64,000 nt of DNA, taken from positions 1-64,000 of the forward strand of contig JAFXBF010000005.1 in the NCBI GenBank assembly GCA_017516745.1, read 5' to 3'. The notes beneath the pieces are model-generated. The model was given only the letters and a program-made list of their open reading frames with translations. It ran no database searches and was not told the DNA's origin. Below are positions 7,720 to 16,362 of the stretch, piece after piece. Origin of the DNA: Clostridia bacterium (GTDB lineage: Bacteria; Bacillota; Clostridia; Oscillospirales; Acutalibacteraceae). Position 1 is the stretch's first letter. Each line of letters opens with the position of its first letter. A program made the translations under genes and the position numbers.

Positions 7720-8234
7720 GCCATAAACCCGGCTTCTTAAAAAGGTTAATCACAGCAGCCGTTTTAATGATAATCATTACAGCGGCTGCTGTATTTATAA
7801 AAACCGCTTCGGCAAAATACCTGGTCTTATACAATGCGGACACCGGGGAGCGTTATATAACCGAAAAAGCCGAAGAGGGGATGATGTTTTCCGTTGAGTT
7901 TATCCACTCGGTCAACAAAACCCCGGTCAAGGACACCTTTATAATCGAAAGCGGAGAAATCCGTGCATATTCCACCACTTACCGTTCCTTCGGCGCAGGT
8001 GTTCAGACGGCGCTTGAAGGCAACCAGAAAATGTCCTATGACGAGCAGGGGAATATGATTATTACGGGCTTCGATATTACTTACGACCCGTTGAGATATT
8101 GTGTCGGCACCGTGTCCGACCATATTCTCACCCTCGGCGGTGAAGAAATCAGCCTTCGCAATATGTGCGGCAGAAGCGAAAGAGTTGTTTTTGAAACCGT
8201 TACGGGATTTGAAATTCTGACGAAAGGAATGTAG
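7716..8234 (+). CDS. DUF1850 protein of TAXI-TRAP operon
   Basis: A 172-residue protein with one N-terminal membrane segment (about 10-30) and an outward-facing beta-rich domain. FIHSVNKTPV and the following acidic stretch are typical of DUF1850, a family found almost only between TAXI receptors and their permeases. Its job is unknown; a link with receptor docking or permease assembly is inferred. ATG 7716 overlaps the receptor stop in an ATGA junction, showing translational coupling, and the protein ends just before the permease gene. Confidence 0.85.
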   Translation: MSHKPGFLKRLITAAVLMIIITAAAVFIKTASAKYLVLYNADTGERYITEKAEEGMMFSVEFIHSVNKTPVKDTFIIESGEIRAYSTTYRSFGAGVQTALEGNQKMSYDEQGNMIITGFDITYDPLRYCVGTVSDHILTLGGEEISLRNMCGRSERVVFETVTGFEILTKGM

Positions 8235-8237
8235 TTG

Positions 8238-10220
8238 ATGTCAGATGTAAACACCAAGCCCATCACCATGGCGGCTGATGAGGACGAAGTTATTGATGTT
8301 GACAAATTGATGGCGGACTTCGACAAGGAGTCAAACACACGCCATTTCAAAGGTATATTTGATAAAATAATTAAAATAGGAATGGTGCTATTTTCCCTCT
8401 ACGTTATGTTTGACGGTTGGACAGGCACTATGGAGGAAAGGCAGAAAATGGCATGGTTCATCGGAATCATCGTCTTTATCGCCTTCATTCTCTACCCTGT
8501 AAGCAAGAAAGAAAAGAAAAGGCCCAATCACGTGCCTTTCTATGATTACATATTTGCGGTTGTCGGCTCGGGCGCTTTCTTCTACTATGCAATCAACTGC
8601 CAGGCTATCGTTGACAGAGCTTCCAGAATTAACGAGCTTGATATCGCCGTTGCAATTGTCGGTACAATTCTTTTGTTTGAAGCCTGCCGAAGGGTTGTCG
8701 GCCTGCCGATAGTCTGTGTGTCTGCGGCATTTATTGCCTATGCTTTTATTGTTGTAAACCGCAATCCGTTAAGAGTTATTATGTATAAGCTCTTCTACAC
8801 AACGGAGGGTATTGCTGGTACACCGCTTAATGTCTGTGCATCTTTCATTGTTCTGTTCATTATTTTTGCCTCTTTCCTCGAGCAATCGGGTATAGGCGCA
8901 TTTTTCGTTGACCTTGCCAACTCAATTGCAGGTAAGGCAACAGGCGGCCCTGCAAAGGTTGCCGTTATTTCCAGCGCAATGGAGGGTATGTACTCGGGCT
9001 CATCCGTTGCCAACACTGTCGGCAGCGGCTCGGTTACAATCCCCACAATGAAGCGTTGCGGCTACAAGCCTGAATTTGCCGCAGCGGTTGAAGCGGCCGC
9101 TTCTACAGGCGGTCAGATTATGCCTCCCATTATGGGTGCAGCCGCCTTCCTTATGACCGAATATACGGGTATGCCGTATTCGCAGATTATAATTGCGGCT
9201 ATCCTTCCTGCCGTGCTTTACTTCACGGGCATCTTTATGATGATTCACTTTGAAGCAAAGAAGCTCGGCCTCAAGGGTCTTCCCAAGGAAGCTATTCCGA
9301 ATTTCTTCAAGCTCGTTATCAGCAAGGGTTATCTTCTTCTTCCCGTTGTTGCCCTTGTTGTTGCGATGAACCATTTCTCACCTGCAAAGTCTGCAATTAT
9401 TGCAATACTCTGTGCCATAGGTGTAAAGCTGCTTGAAGGTATTGTAAAATCTATAGTTCACAAGAAGTTTGACTTCGATTTTGCTATTTATTTCCGTTCA
9501 CTTGCAAACGGCACAAAGAATGCAATCGGCGTTGCCCTTGCCTGTGCGGTCGCAGGCTGTATCTCCGCAATGGTACAGCAGACGGGTCTTGCAAACGTAC
9601 TGTCCTCACTTGTTCAGTCCGCTTCGCAGATTCACCCGATTTTTGCACTTATGCTTACAATGCTTATGTGTATTGTTCTTGGTATGGGTGTTCCCACAAC
9701 GGCAAACTACGTCATTATGGCTTCGATGGTTGCTCCCATCCTTATCCGCAGCCTTGACCTTCCCATACTTGCGGCACACATGTTTGTTTTCTATTTCGGC
9801 ATCGTTGCGGATATCACTCCGCCCGTTGCTCTTGCCGCCTATGCAGGCTCGGCTATTGCAAAGTCCAACCCGCTTAAAACAGGTGTCACGGCAACACGCC
9901 TTGCAATCACGGCGTTCATCGTGCCTTACATTTTTGCTTTCAGCCCCGAAATGCTTATTGTCGGCTCAAACGCACCGTGGTATGAAATCGTGCTTCTTGT
10001 TGTCACAGCCGTTGCAGGTATCTTCATCATATCTGCCGGTATGGAAGGCTATCTGCTCAAGGATATGCCCTGGTGGCAGAGAATACTTGCCCTTGCAGGC
10101 GGTCTTTGTATGATTATTCCCGGTATTGTAACAGATGCCGTCGGCGCAGCAATCATTGTTGTGCTTCTTCTGCTCCAGAAATTCACGGGCAAGAAGCCTG
10201 AAAAGAAAATAACAGCATAG
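8238..10220 (+). CDS. TRAP transporter fused permease (DctQM-type)
   Basis: A 660-residue integral membrane protein fusing the small (DctQ-like) and large (DctM-like) TRAP subunits, as is usual for TAXI systems. The N-terminal 50 residues are acidic and cytoplasmic; about 16 hydrophobic segments follow. GSGSVTIPTMKR and GGQIMPPIMGAAAF around residue 260-300, and the repeat-like GMGVPTTANYVIMA, are conserved DctM signatures. It imports the receptor's ligand using a sodium or proton gradient. ATG 8238 is preferred over the in-frame TTG at 8235 because AAAGGA (8223-8228) sits 9 bases before it. The operon ends at the terminator at 10229. Confidence 0.92.
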   Translation: MSDVNTKPITMAADEDEVIDVDKLMADFDKESNTRHFKGIFDKIIKIGMVLFSLYVMFDGWTGTMEERQKMAWFIGIIVFIAFILYPVSKKEKKRPNHVPFYDYIFAVVGSGAFFYYAINCQAIVDRASRINELDIAVAIVGTILLFEACRRVVGLPIVCVSAAFIAYAFIVVNRNPLRVIMYKLFYTTEGIAGTPLNVCASFIVLFIIFASFLEQSGIGAFFVDLANSIAGKATGGPAKVAVISSAMEGMYSGSSVANTVGSGSVTIPTMKRCGYKPEFAAAVEAAASTGGQIMPPIMGAAAFLMTEYTGMPYSQIIIAAILPAVLYFTGIFMMIHFEAKKLGLKGLPKEAIPNFFKLVISKGYLLLPVVALVVAMNHFSPAKSAIIAILCAIGVKLLEGIVKSIVHKKFDFDFAIYFRSLANGTKNAIGVALACAVAGCISAMVQQTGLANVLSSLVQSASQIHPIFALMLTMLMCIVLGMGVPTTANYVIMASMVAPILIRSLDLPILAAHMFVFYFGIVADITPPVALAAYAGSAIAKSNPLKTGVTATRLAITAFIVPYIFAFSPEMLIVGSNAPWYEIVLLVVTAVAGIFIISAGMEGYLLKDMPWWQRILALAGGLCMIIPGIVTDAVGAAIIVVLLLLQKFTGKKPEKKITA

Positions 10221-10228
10221 TTAAAACT

Positions 10229-10270
10229 CAAAGCACTTCTCTGTTTTGCAGACGAAGTGCTTTGGTTTTT
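10229..10270 (+). terminator. TRAP operon terminator
   Basis: AAAGCACTTC (10230-10239) pairs perfectly with GAAGTGCTTT (10254-10263) and is followed by GGTTTTT. Confidence 0.8.
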
Positions 10271-10338
10271 GTTGCTATTAAAATGTGTTTTTGGTAAAAT
10301 TTTAACTGATATAAGTATAAGGATTTGGTGGATTGATT

Positions 10339-11250
10339 ATGAATTCTGAACAGCGGATTAAAAATCTTTCCGTGCCTAAGAGAAAGATTGATGTTGTGCT
10401 TGACACGGATGCTTATAACGAGATTGACGACCAGTTTGCAATAGCGTATCTGCTCAAAAGCAAAGAAAAGCTCAACACGCTTGCTTTGTATGCTGCGCCG
10501 TTTTATAACAATAATTCCGAAGGACCTGCCGACGGAATGGAAAAAAGCTACGACGAAATATTGAAGCTTCTGAAGCTGGCGGGTGAAGAAAGACCCGTTT
10601 TCAAAGGTGCAGACCGCTATCTGCCCGATGAAAAAACGCCCGTTGTTTCAGCGGCTGCGCTTGATTTAGCACAAAAGGCGAGGGAATATTCGCCTGAAAA
10701 TCCGCTTTATGTCGTTGCCATAGGCGCAATAACAAACGTTGCTTCTGCTATTTTGCTTGAATCTGCCGTGGCTGAAAATACGGTTGTGGTATGGCTTGGC
10801 GGTCACGCATTGCATTATCACGATACGGCTGAATTTAATATGAAGCAGGATATTGCTGCGGCAAGAGTTGTTATGGGCAGCGGTGTGCCTTTTGTGCAGC
10901 TGCCGTGCATGGGTGTTGTCAGCGCATTTTCCGTTTCAAAGCAGGAGCTTGAATACTGGTTTTCAGGCAAAACCCCTTTGTCGGATTATCTTGCATACAA
11001 TACAATCAATGAGGCGGAAAGCTATGCTCACGGCAGAGCGTGGACAAGAGTTATATGGGATGTTACTGCGATTGCGTGGCTGCTCAATGAAGAAAACCGC
11101 TTTATGCATTCAAGAATTATCGGCACTTCGTTACCCGATTATGACTGTAAATACGAAACGGAAAACCCGAACAACCCGATGTGTTATGTCTATAATATAA
11201 AGCGTGATGAATTGCTTAACGACCTGATATGTAAAATTATTAGCGAATAA
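10339..11250 (+). CDS. Inosine/uridine-preferring nucleoside hydrolase family protein
   Basis: A 303-residue enzyme of the IUNH fold, which cleaves N-glycosidic bonds of ribonucleosides using a bound calcium ion. The N terminus has VVLDTDAYNEIDDQFA, the calcium-binding Asp cluster with a slightly longer spacing than the textbook DTDPGxDD; VVAIGAITNVASA and a later AEFNMKQDIAAA stretch (N and D ligands) fit the family. It has no signal peptide, so salvage is cytoplasmic. ATG 10339 is chosen with GGTGG (10327-10331) as ribosome site rather than TTG 10333. It lies alone between two terminators. A physical link with the TRAP importer upstream is possible but unproven. Confidence 0.85.
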   Translation: MNSEQRIKNLSVPKRKIDVVLDTDAYNEIDDQFAIAYLLKSKEKLNTLALYAAPFYNNNSEGPADGMEKSYDEILKLLKLAGEERPVFKGADRYLPDEKTPVVSAAALDLAQKAREYSPENPLYVVAIGAITNVASAILLESAVAENTVVVWLGGHALHYHDTAEFNMKQDIAAARVVMGSGVPFVQLPCMGVVSAFSVSKQELEYWFSGKTPLSDYLAYNTINEAESYAHGRAWTRVIWDVTAIAWLLNEENRFMHSRIIGTSLPDYDCKYETENPNNPMCYVYNIKRDELLNDLICKIISE

Positions 11251-11252
11251 AG

Positions 11253-11296
11253 AAACCGAGCTCCCCGTATGTGAAAATTCCGGGAGCTCGGTTTTT
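11253..11296. terminator. Bidirectional terminator between convergent genes
   Basis: AAACCGAGCTCCC pairs with GGGAGCTCGGTTT, with A residues on one flank and TTTTT on the other, so it can end both the nucleoside hydrolase (+) and the kinase-like gene (-). Confidence 0.85.
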
Positions 11297-11306
11297 AGTT
11301 GAAATA

Positions 11307-11888
11307 TCAGTACAGGTCGCTGAGCAAATCGACACACTTTTCTATGCCCAAAGCACTGCTGTTGAGGCAGATGTCATAGTGCCTTGATTCACCCCACTCC
11401 ATTTCGGTGAAGTGCTTGTAATAGTCGGCACGCTTTTTGTCAATATCTCTGATGAACTTTTCAGGTGAAACCTCGGGATGAAGCTGTGAAATTCTCTCAA
11501 TACGCCTATCCATATCAGAAAAGATGAAAACATTAATAACATTTTCTCTGTCACGCAGAATATAGTCGGCACAGCGTCCGACAATAACGCACGAGCCCTT
11601 TTCGGCAAACTGCTTGATTGCCTTTACCTGTGCGTGCCAGATGAGGTCGTTCTTTGTCATATTGCTGTAAAGGTTGTAAAGCGTGAAATGTGAGGACAGC
11701 TTACTTAATGCAGAAAGGTGCTCACCCTTTTCAATTATATCTTCTTCAAGCAAGCCGCTTTCAATTGAAGCCTGCTCAACGATTTCCTTGTCGTAGCAGG
11801 GGATGCCCAGCTTTTTTGCAAGCTTTTCGCCGATTTCTCTGCCGCCGCTGCCGTATTCACGGCCGATTGTGATTATCTTGTTCTGCAT
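11307..11888 (-). CDS. Cytidylate kinase-like family protein
   Basis: A 193-residue protein of the cytidylate-kinase-like group (AAK6-like). GREYGSGGREIGEKLA (9-24) is its modified P-loop, and CVIVGRCADYILRD and the RRIERISQ region with later basic residues fit the nucleoside monophosphate kinase fold. Members are common in Clostridia and their true substrate is unsettled. The start at 11888 has AAAGGAG seven bases upstream; the in-frame extension to 11924 has none. It follows the DUF2804 gene by about 30 bases on the same strand, so they are likely cotranscribed. Confidence 0.8.
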   Translation of the reverse strand: MQNKIITIGREYGSGGREIGEKLAKKLGIPCYDKEIVEQASIESGLLEEDIIEKGEHLSALSKLSSHFTLYNLYSNMTKNDLIWHAQVKAIKQFAEKGSCVIVGRCADYILRDRENVINVFIFSDMDRRIERISQLHPEVSPEKFIRDIDKKRADYYKHFTEMEWGESRHYDICLNSSALGIEKCVDLLSDLY

Positions 11889-11917
11889 AGCATATCTCCT
11901 TTTATGGGATGGGGATT

Positions 11918-13015
11918 TTACCACTTATTTTCTACATATTCGCAGAAAGCATACATATCCTTGATTTCAAGTTTAGTGCCGTCATCAAGTGTAACGTCAC
12001 CGCTCCAGCTGCCGTGCACCTGATGTGTGTGCATTCTTGCTACGCCGAGGTTTAAATCCGAATGGAAGTCGTATGTCGGCTTCATTGTCAGATTAAAACG
12101 TCCGTCCTCGGAAACAAACTTCCACTCCTGCATAAATTTGTCGGGCTTCGGGAAGGTTTCAACGTCGACAGCACCGAATTTGTGTGCCTTGCCGTCGTAG
12201 AAAAGGCAGGTTTCCGTGGCGTTGCTTTCGTCGCCGATAGCCCAGGTAATTTCAAAGCCGAAAAGGTGCTTTTCGCCGTTTTCATCGGTTATGTAGCTTG
12301 AGCCGTTGCCCCAGTACCATACCATTTCGTGCGGAGTGTTTACACGACCCCAGTCAAGTGCGCAGAAGGAGTCTTCCTTAGTGAATTTCCACTCTTCGCC
12401 GTCAATTTTAAATGTGCCTTCGCAGGGCATACAGTTCTGCTTTGTGGTCATAAAGTACTTTGTGCTGTCGCCTTCAAAGGGGAGTACGGTCGTGATGTTT
12501 TCAAGCCCGGGCATAATGTCCATTGTGAATTTACATTCAACCGTCTTGCCGCCCTTGAGCATCTTGAACCAAAGTGTTCTTGAGGTTTCTTTTGTGTCAA
12601 AGTCAAATTCAGCCTTGCCGATTTTGTAGCCGAAGCGGTTGGGAACATCGCCCTTTGCAGGCGGAATGTACTTGTCTTTACCGCCGAGGTAAAGCTGTGT
12701 GGCGTCCATTATCAGCTTGCCGTTAACAAGGTCAATCAGCTTTGCGGCAACAAAGCCGCCGATGTTGATGTTGGCAAAGTTAATCTGTACCATATATTTG
12801 CCGTCGGAAACCTGGTAGAAATCCCACTCCTTACGGCTCATAAGGCGTGCCTTTACAAGGTTGCGGTCGTAATCAAAAACATTTTTTCTTGCCCAGCCCT
12901 TAGCCTGTAAAGTGCCGTCTGCGGCAAGGAGAGGAGTGCTCTTGGTGTATTCTGTCTGCTTGGATTTATTTTTCCATTCTCTGAAGCTTTTATAGGTTCT
13001 CGGGGTTTCACTCAT
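11918..13015 (-). CDS. DUF2804 family protein
   Basis: A 365-residue soluble protein of the DUF2804 family, which adopts a lipocalin/hydroxyneurosporene-synthase-like double beta barrel. It shows the typical tryptophan-rich segments (SFCALDWGR, HEMVWYWGNGSS, HTHQVHGSW). Function is unestablished; related folds bind or modify lipids. There is no signal peptide. The start at 13015 (MSETPRTY) is supported by AAAGGAGAG just upstream, whereas the longer frame to 13087 would overlap the promoter. It shares a divergent promoter region with the alpha-galactosidase-like gene. Confidence 0.85.
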   Translation of the reverse strand: MSETPRTYKSFREWKNKSKQTEYTKSTPLLAADGTLQAKGWARKNVFDYDRNLVKARLMSRKEWDFYQVSDGKYMVQINFANINIGGFVAAKLIDLVNGKLIMDATQLYLGGKDKYIPPAKGDVPNRFGYKIGKAEFDFDTKETSRTLWFKMLKGGKTVECKFTMDIMPGLENITTVLPFEGDSTKYFMTTKQNCMPCEGTFKIDGEEWKFTKEDSFCALDWGRVNTPHEMVWYWGNGSSYITDENGEKHLFGFEITWAIGDESNATETCLFYDGKAHKFGAVDVETFPKPDKFMQEWKFVSEDGRFNLTMKPTYDFHSDLNLGVARMHTHQVHGSWSGDVTLDDGTKLEIKDMYAFCEYVENKW

Positions 13016-13057
13016 ATTAAATTCTCTCCTTTGTTGTAAGTGAGTTAATTTTATTAC

Positions 13058-13087
13058 ATTGTAACAGAAAACATATAGAAATTTCAA
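13058..13087 (-). promoter_or_regulatory. Promoter for the DUF2804 gene
   Basis: Read on the minus strand, TTGAAA (13082-13087) and TACAAT (13058-13063) are 18 bases apart, 43 bases before the chosen start. Confidence 0.5.
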
Positions 13088-13105
13088 TATCCTTTGTTAA
13101 TTTCC

Positions 13106-13134
13106 TTGAATTATTACTTGAAAAATGCTATAAT
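13106..13134 (+). promoter_or_regulatory. Promoter of the GH36-like gene
   Basis: TTGAAT (13106-13111), 17 bases, TATAAT (13129-13134), with TGC just before the -10 box (extended -10). It faces away from the DUF2804 promoter. Confidence 0.7.
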
Positions 13135-13180
13135 TTTGTAAATTTTAGTTTATACTGTTTGAAAAAAACGGAGGATTCTT

Positions 13181-15247
13181 ATGAAAACTGTACTTTGTCT
13201 GATTCAGGCACTTTTGTTTGTTGTTTCGTCCTTTGCTGTGCCGGACTCTAACTTTAAGGTGTGGGTTGACCGTGCGGCAGTCGGTCTGACGTCTGTCACA
13301 GACCTGACTTTTGATTCGATTGAAGCGCAAGAGCTTGATGTGGCCGAGTCTGAAAAACAGCTCTGCCGTACCTGGTTTGAGGAAAACGTACTTTCTGTGA
13401 AAACCCCTGCCTACACATTTTCGGTAGGTGGTAAGGATTTTCGAAAAAATATTGACGATTGGGATTTTTCTTTTACTGAAGAAAGCGAAGTCGGGGCTGT
13501 TTACACAGGCGGTAAAACTACATATATCACGGTTTCACACAAAAAGAGCGATATTTCGGCAACTGTTGAGGCCACAATTTACGAAGATAATGCATCCTGT
13601 GACTGGACGGTTTATATAAAAAATAACAGCTCTGCCAATTCTCCTCAGGTGATGAGCTTTTATGCAATAGACTCAAAGCTTCCTACGGGCAGAAAAGCGG
13701 ATGTTTATTGCACCAACGGTTCATTTGCCGAGGCTGACGATTTTGAAACAATGAAATCGGGACTCAGCCTTTTGCCTATGGTTTTCACAGCAAACGGCGG
13801 CAGAACCGAGTCGTTCCTGCCTTATTTCAATATCCACGGCGAAGACGGCGGAGCTGTTCTTGCTGTGGGCTGGTCGGGTCAGTGGTACACATCGCTCTCA
13901 CAGACTCTTAACGGCACAAAGGTGAAGGCAAAGCAGCAGACCCTCAAAGGTTATCTTCTGCCGGGTGAGGAAGTTCGTTCGCCGCTTGTTTCACTGACCT
14001 TCTATGATTCCGATAACGCTATTAAAGGCTTTAATGCTTTCAGACAGTTTACGATAGACTGTGTTTATCCCGAAGGCACAAAGCAGGTTGTAACAACCGG
14101 TATCGGTGTTGAGTCTCCCGGTGTTACTGAAGCGCAGGTTATTCAGAATGTTAAAAATATTCCCGAGGAATGGACACCTTCGCTCGATTATGCGTGGGTT
14201 GATGCAGGCTGGTATCCGTTGAGAAACAACTGGAGCGACAGCGTAGGCAACTGGTATGCAGACCCCAAACGCTTCCCGAACGGCTTGGGCGAAATATCCC
14301 GACATCTTCAGGAGCGTGGAATGGGGCTGCTTGTCTGGTATGAAATTGAGCGCTGCTGCAAAGATACGGCAGTATATAATGACTGCATAAAGCACGACGG
14401 CTGGCTTCTTATCAATGAAGACAATGATGAGGCAAATGCAGTCAACTTCGCAAATGAAGATGCTTGTGAATATATTACAAACCTGATGCTTGACTCCTTA
14501 CGCTACAATGGAGTTATGTGTCTGCGAATGGACAGTAATTTTACTCCGCTTCCTCTTTGGGAGCAGGCGGATAAGGCTTGGGCAGACGGCAGAAAAGGCA
14601 TAACGGAAAACCACTATGTAACAAATCTTTACGGCTTTCTGGATACCCTGCTGGAAGAAATTCCGGGGCTTAAAATTGATATGTGTGCCTCGGGCGGCAA
14701 ACGCCTTGATATTGAAATGAGCCGCAGAAGTATACCGCTGTGGAGAACTGACTACAACTGTATGGACGGTGAAGGAAATTCAAAGCCCGATATAATAGAA
14801 GCTACTCAGGCACATACCTATGGCATTTCTTTCTGGTATCCTTATAACGGTACCTGTGCCTATGTCGAGGGTGAGTACGCAACCCGTACAAATATAATTT
14901 CCTGCTCACAACGCCTTGAGTATTATGACATAAGACCGTATATGGTTGGCAACTACTATCCGCTTACCTATGGAGGTATTGATACATCAAAATACCATGC
15001 AATGCAGTTTGATACCGATGCAAGCGAAGGTATGGCACTTATCTATAAGCGTGAAAATGTCAGAAATAATACATACACTTTAAAACTCAACGGCCTTGAC
15101 AGCGATACCGTTTATAAGCTTTATGATTACGATAAGCCCGAAACTGTCTACGAAATGACGGGTGAACAGCTTATGAGCGAAGGACTTGAGCTTACAATAA
15201 ACGATACACCCAAGGCGGTTATAGTGCTGTATTCGGCAGTTAAGTAA
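13181..15247 (+). CDS. GH36-type alpha-galactosidase-like glycoside hydrolase
   Basis: A 688-residue enzyme. Residues 1-20 look like a short signal peptide (MKTVLCLIQALLFVVSSFA), so it may be exported. An N-terminal beta-sandwich (about 25-300) precedes a TIM barrel with clan GH-D features: DYAWVDAGWYP, LLVWYEIERC, the nucleophile in CLRMDSNF (Asp451) and the acid/base in ASGGKRLDIEM (Asp510), followed by WRTDYNC and a C-terminal beta domain. Families GH36/GH27 hydrolyse alpha-galactosides or alpha-N-acetylgalactosaminides; which one cannot be told. It has its own promoter and GGAGG site, and the next gene encodes a ceramidase-like membrane protein. Confidence 0.82.
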   Translation: MKTVLCLIQALLFVVSSFAVPDSNFKVWVDRAAVGLTSVTDLTFDSIEAQELDVAESEKQLCRTWFEENVLSVKTPAYTFSVGGKDFRKNIDDWDFSFTEESEVGAVYTGGKTTYITVSHKKSDISATVEATIYEDNASCDWTVYIKNNSSANSPQVMSFYAIDSKLPTGRKADVYCTNGSFAEADDFETMKSGLSLLPMVFTANGGRTESFLPYFNIHGEDGGAVLAVGWSGQWYTSLSQTLNGTKVKAKQQTLKGYLLPGEEVRSPLVSLTFYDSDNAIKGFNAFRQFTIDCVYPEGTKQVVTTGIGVESPGVTEAQVIQNVKNIPEEWTPSLDYAWVDAGWYPLRNNWSDSVGNWYADPKRFPNGLGEISRHLQERGMGLLVWYEIERCCKDTAVYNDCIKHDGWLLINEDNDEANAVNFANEDACEYITNLMLDSLRYNGVMCLRMDSNFTPLPLWEQADKAWADGRKGITENHYVTNLYGFLDTLLEEIPGLKIDMCASGGKRLDIEMSRRSIPLWRTDYNCMDGEGNSKPDIIEATQAHTYGISFWYPYNGTCAYVEGEYATRTNIISCSQRLEYYDIRPYMVGNYYPLTYGGIDTSKYHAMQFDTDASEGMALIYKRENVRNNTYTLKLNGLDSDTVYKLYDYDKPETVYEMTGEQLMSEGLELTINDTPKAVIVLYSAVK

Positions 15248-15280
15248 AATAAAAGATTTTGCTTAAAGAGAATAAACTGC

Positions 15281-15338
15281 TTGACAAACAATTTTAACAA
15301 ATATATAATATTTTTGTTAAATTGTGACAGATTAACAA
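15281..15338 (+). promoter_or_regulatory. Consensus promoter with TTAACAA inverted repeat
   Basis: TTGACA (15281-15286), 17 bases, TATAAT (15304-15309): a perfect consensus promoter. The sequence TTAACAA occurs in the spacer (15294-15300) and again at 15332-15338, and its inverse TTGTTAA is at 15314-15320, making an inverted repeat right after the -10 box. This looks like an operator for an unknown repressor. Confidence 0.65.
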
Positions 15339-15359
15339 ATAAAACAAGGAGGTTTTCAA

Positions 15360-16229
15360 ATGTTACAATTGTTGAAGCTCAACTTCATCGACTGGATTGC
15401 ATTCAAAGATGTTTTCCCCTTCGGCGAAGGTGACCTTTCTCTGGCTGAATTTGCTGCTCAGTATGCAGACGTTCAGACAAACTGGGCATATACATATGCC
15501 GCAATTATCGGTATCATCATTCTTCTTATCAAGAAGAACAAAAAGTGGTTCTGGTATCTGTTCCTTGCACTTTACGCAATTATGTCCGTCACATCCGTTG
15601 GTATGCACACAGCTAACTACGGCGAGTTTGAGCCCGGTGTGCTTACAACCAAGCTGCTTGCAAGCTTTGTCGATATGACCTTTACCGAGCTTGTTGCGTG
15701 GTGCGGTGTCTGCAGCTTTGCTTTGGAGTTCTATCAGACCCCCGAAACACGGAAAAAACGTAATTTGTTCTTAATTGCGGTTACCGTGTTTGCTGCAATT
15801 GTCATCGGTATTCTTGCATACGAAGTATTCGTAATTCACGACCGTCCGCTTTATTTCTTCGGCGGTAACGGTGCTCCCATGGACGGTAAGACAAAGGGTA
15901 TGTCCATAGCCGAGCTTGGCTGTGTTATCACTGTTGCTCCTATCCTTTACCTTCTTGCAGACAACTTTAGGAAGATGCGTGTCAACGAGCGTGCTCTCCT
16001 TATCCTTGCTATCGGTATTATGGCAATTTCTGCTGTTATCACAGCAATGTGGGGCGACAACGAAATCGCAAACTTTGCTCTGGGTAACTTCCAGGGTCAC
16101 TCCACATGGCATATGCTTTGCGCTCTTGTTGAGCTTGTTGTTGTATTCTGGGTTGACCAACGAACAGTCAACCAGGACAAGGAAAAGCTTCTTAAAGAAG
16201 CAGCAAAGGAAACCTCCAAGGTCGCATAA
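15360..16229 (+). CDS. Seven-helix membrane protein resembling alkaline ceramidase (CREST superfamily)
   Basis: A 289-residue protein with about seven hydrophobic segments. It carries the residue pattern of the zinc amidohydrolases of the alkaline ceramidase group: S79-x3-H83 in an early helix (SVTSVGMHTAN), Asp105 in VDMTFTE, and H247-STW-H251 near the end (FQGHSTWHML), preceded by WGDNEI like the W-x-D-N motif of those enzymes. In human ACER3 the corresponding residues are S77, H81, D92, H217 and H221. If active it would cleave an amide bond in a lipid within the membrane. It follows the GH36-like gene, has a consensus promoter and AAGGAGG site, and ends at a strong terminator. A non-enzymatic relative is possible. 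Confidence 0.55.
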   Translation: MLQLLKLNFIDWIAFKDVFPFGEGDLSLAEFAAQYADVQTNWAYTYAAIIGIIILLIKKNKKWFWYLFLALYAIMSVTSVGMHTANYGEFEPGVLTTKLLASFVDMTFTELVAWCGVCSFALEFYQTPETRKKRNLFLIAVTVFAAIVIGILAYEVFVIHDRPLYFFGGNGAPMDGKTKGMSIAELGCVITVAPILYLLADNFRKMRVNERALLILAIGIMAISAVITAMWGDNEIANFALGNFQGHSTWHMLCALVELVVVFWVDQRTVNQDKEKLLKEAAKETSKVA

Positions 16230-16238
16230 ACTGAATTT

Positions 16239-16270
16239 AACCGCCCATCGTCAGGTGGGCGGTTTTTTCG
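16239..16270 (+). terminator. Terminator after the ceramidase-like gene
   Basis: AACCGCCCA (16239-16247) pairs with TGGGCGGTT (16256-16264), followed by a T run. Confidence 0.85.
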
Positions 16271-16303
16271 TGCTTGCTTTTGATGCTTTTTTCTGATGTG
16301 TCA

Positions 16304-16333
16304 TTGACTTTTTGCTTATAGATGTTTTATACT
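16304..16333 (+). promoter_or_regulatory. Promoter of the second GH-D-like gene
   Basis: TTGACT (16304-16309) and TATACT (16328-16333) with an 18-base spacer, 30 bases before the start codon. Confidence 0.6.
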
Positions 16334-16362
16334 TTACTCATCCTTTTTCGGAGGTAATACCA

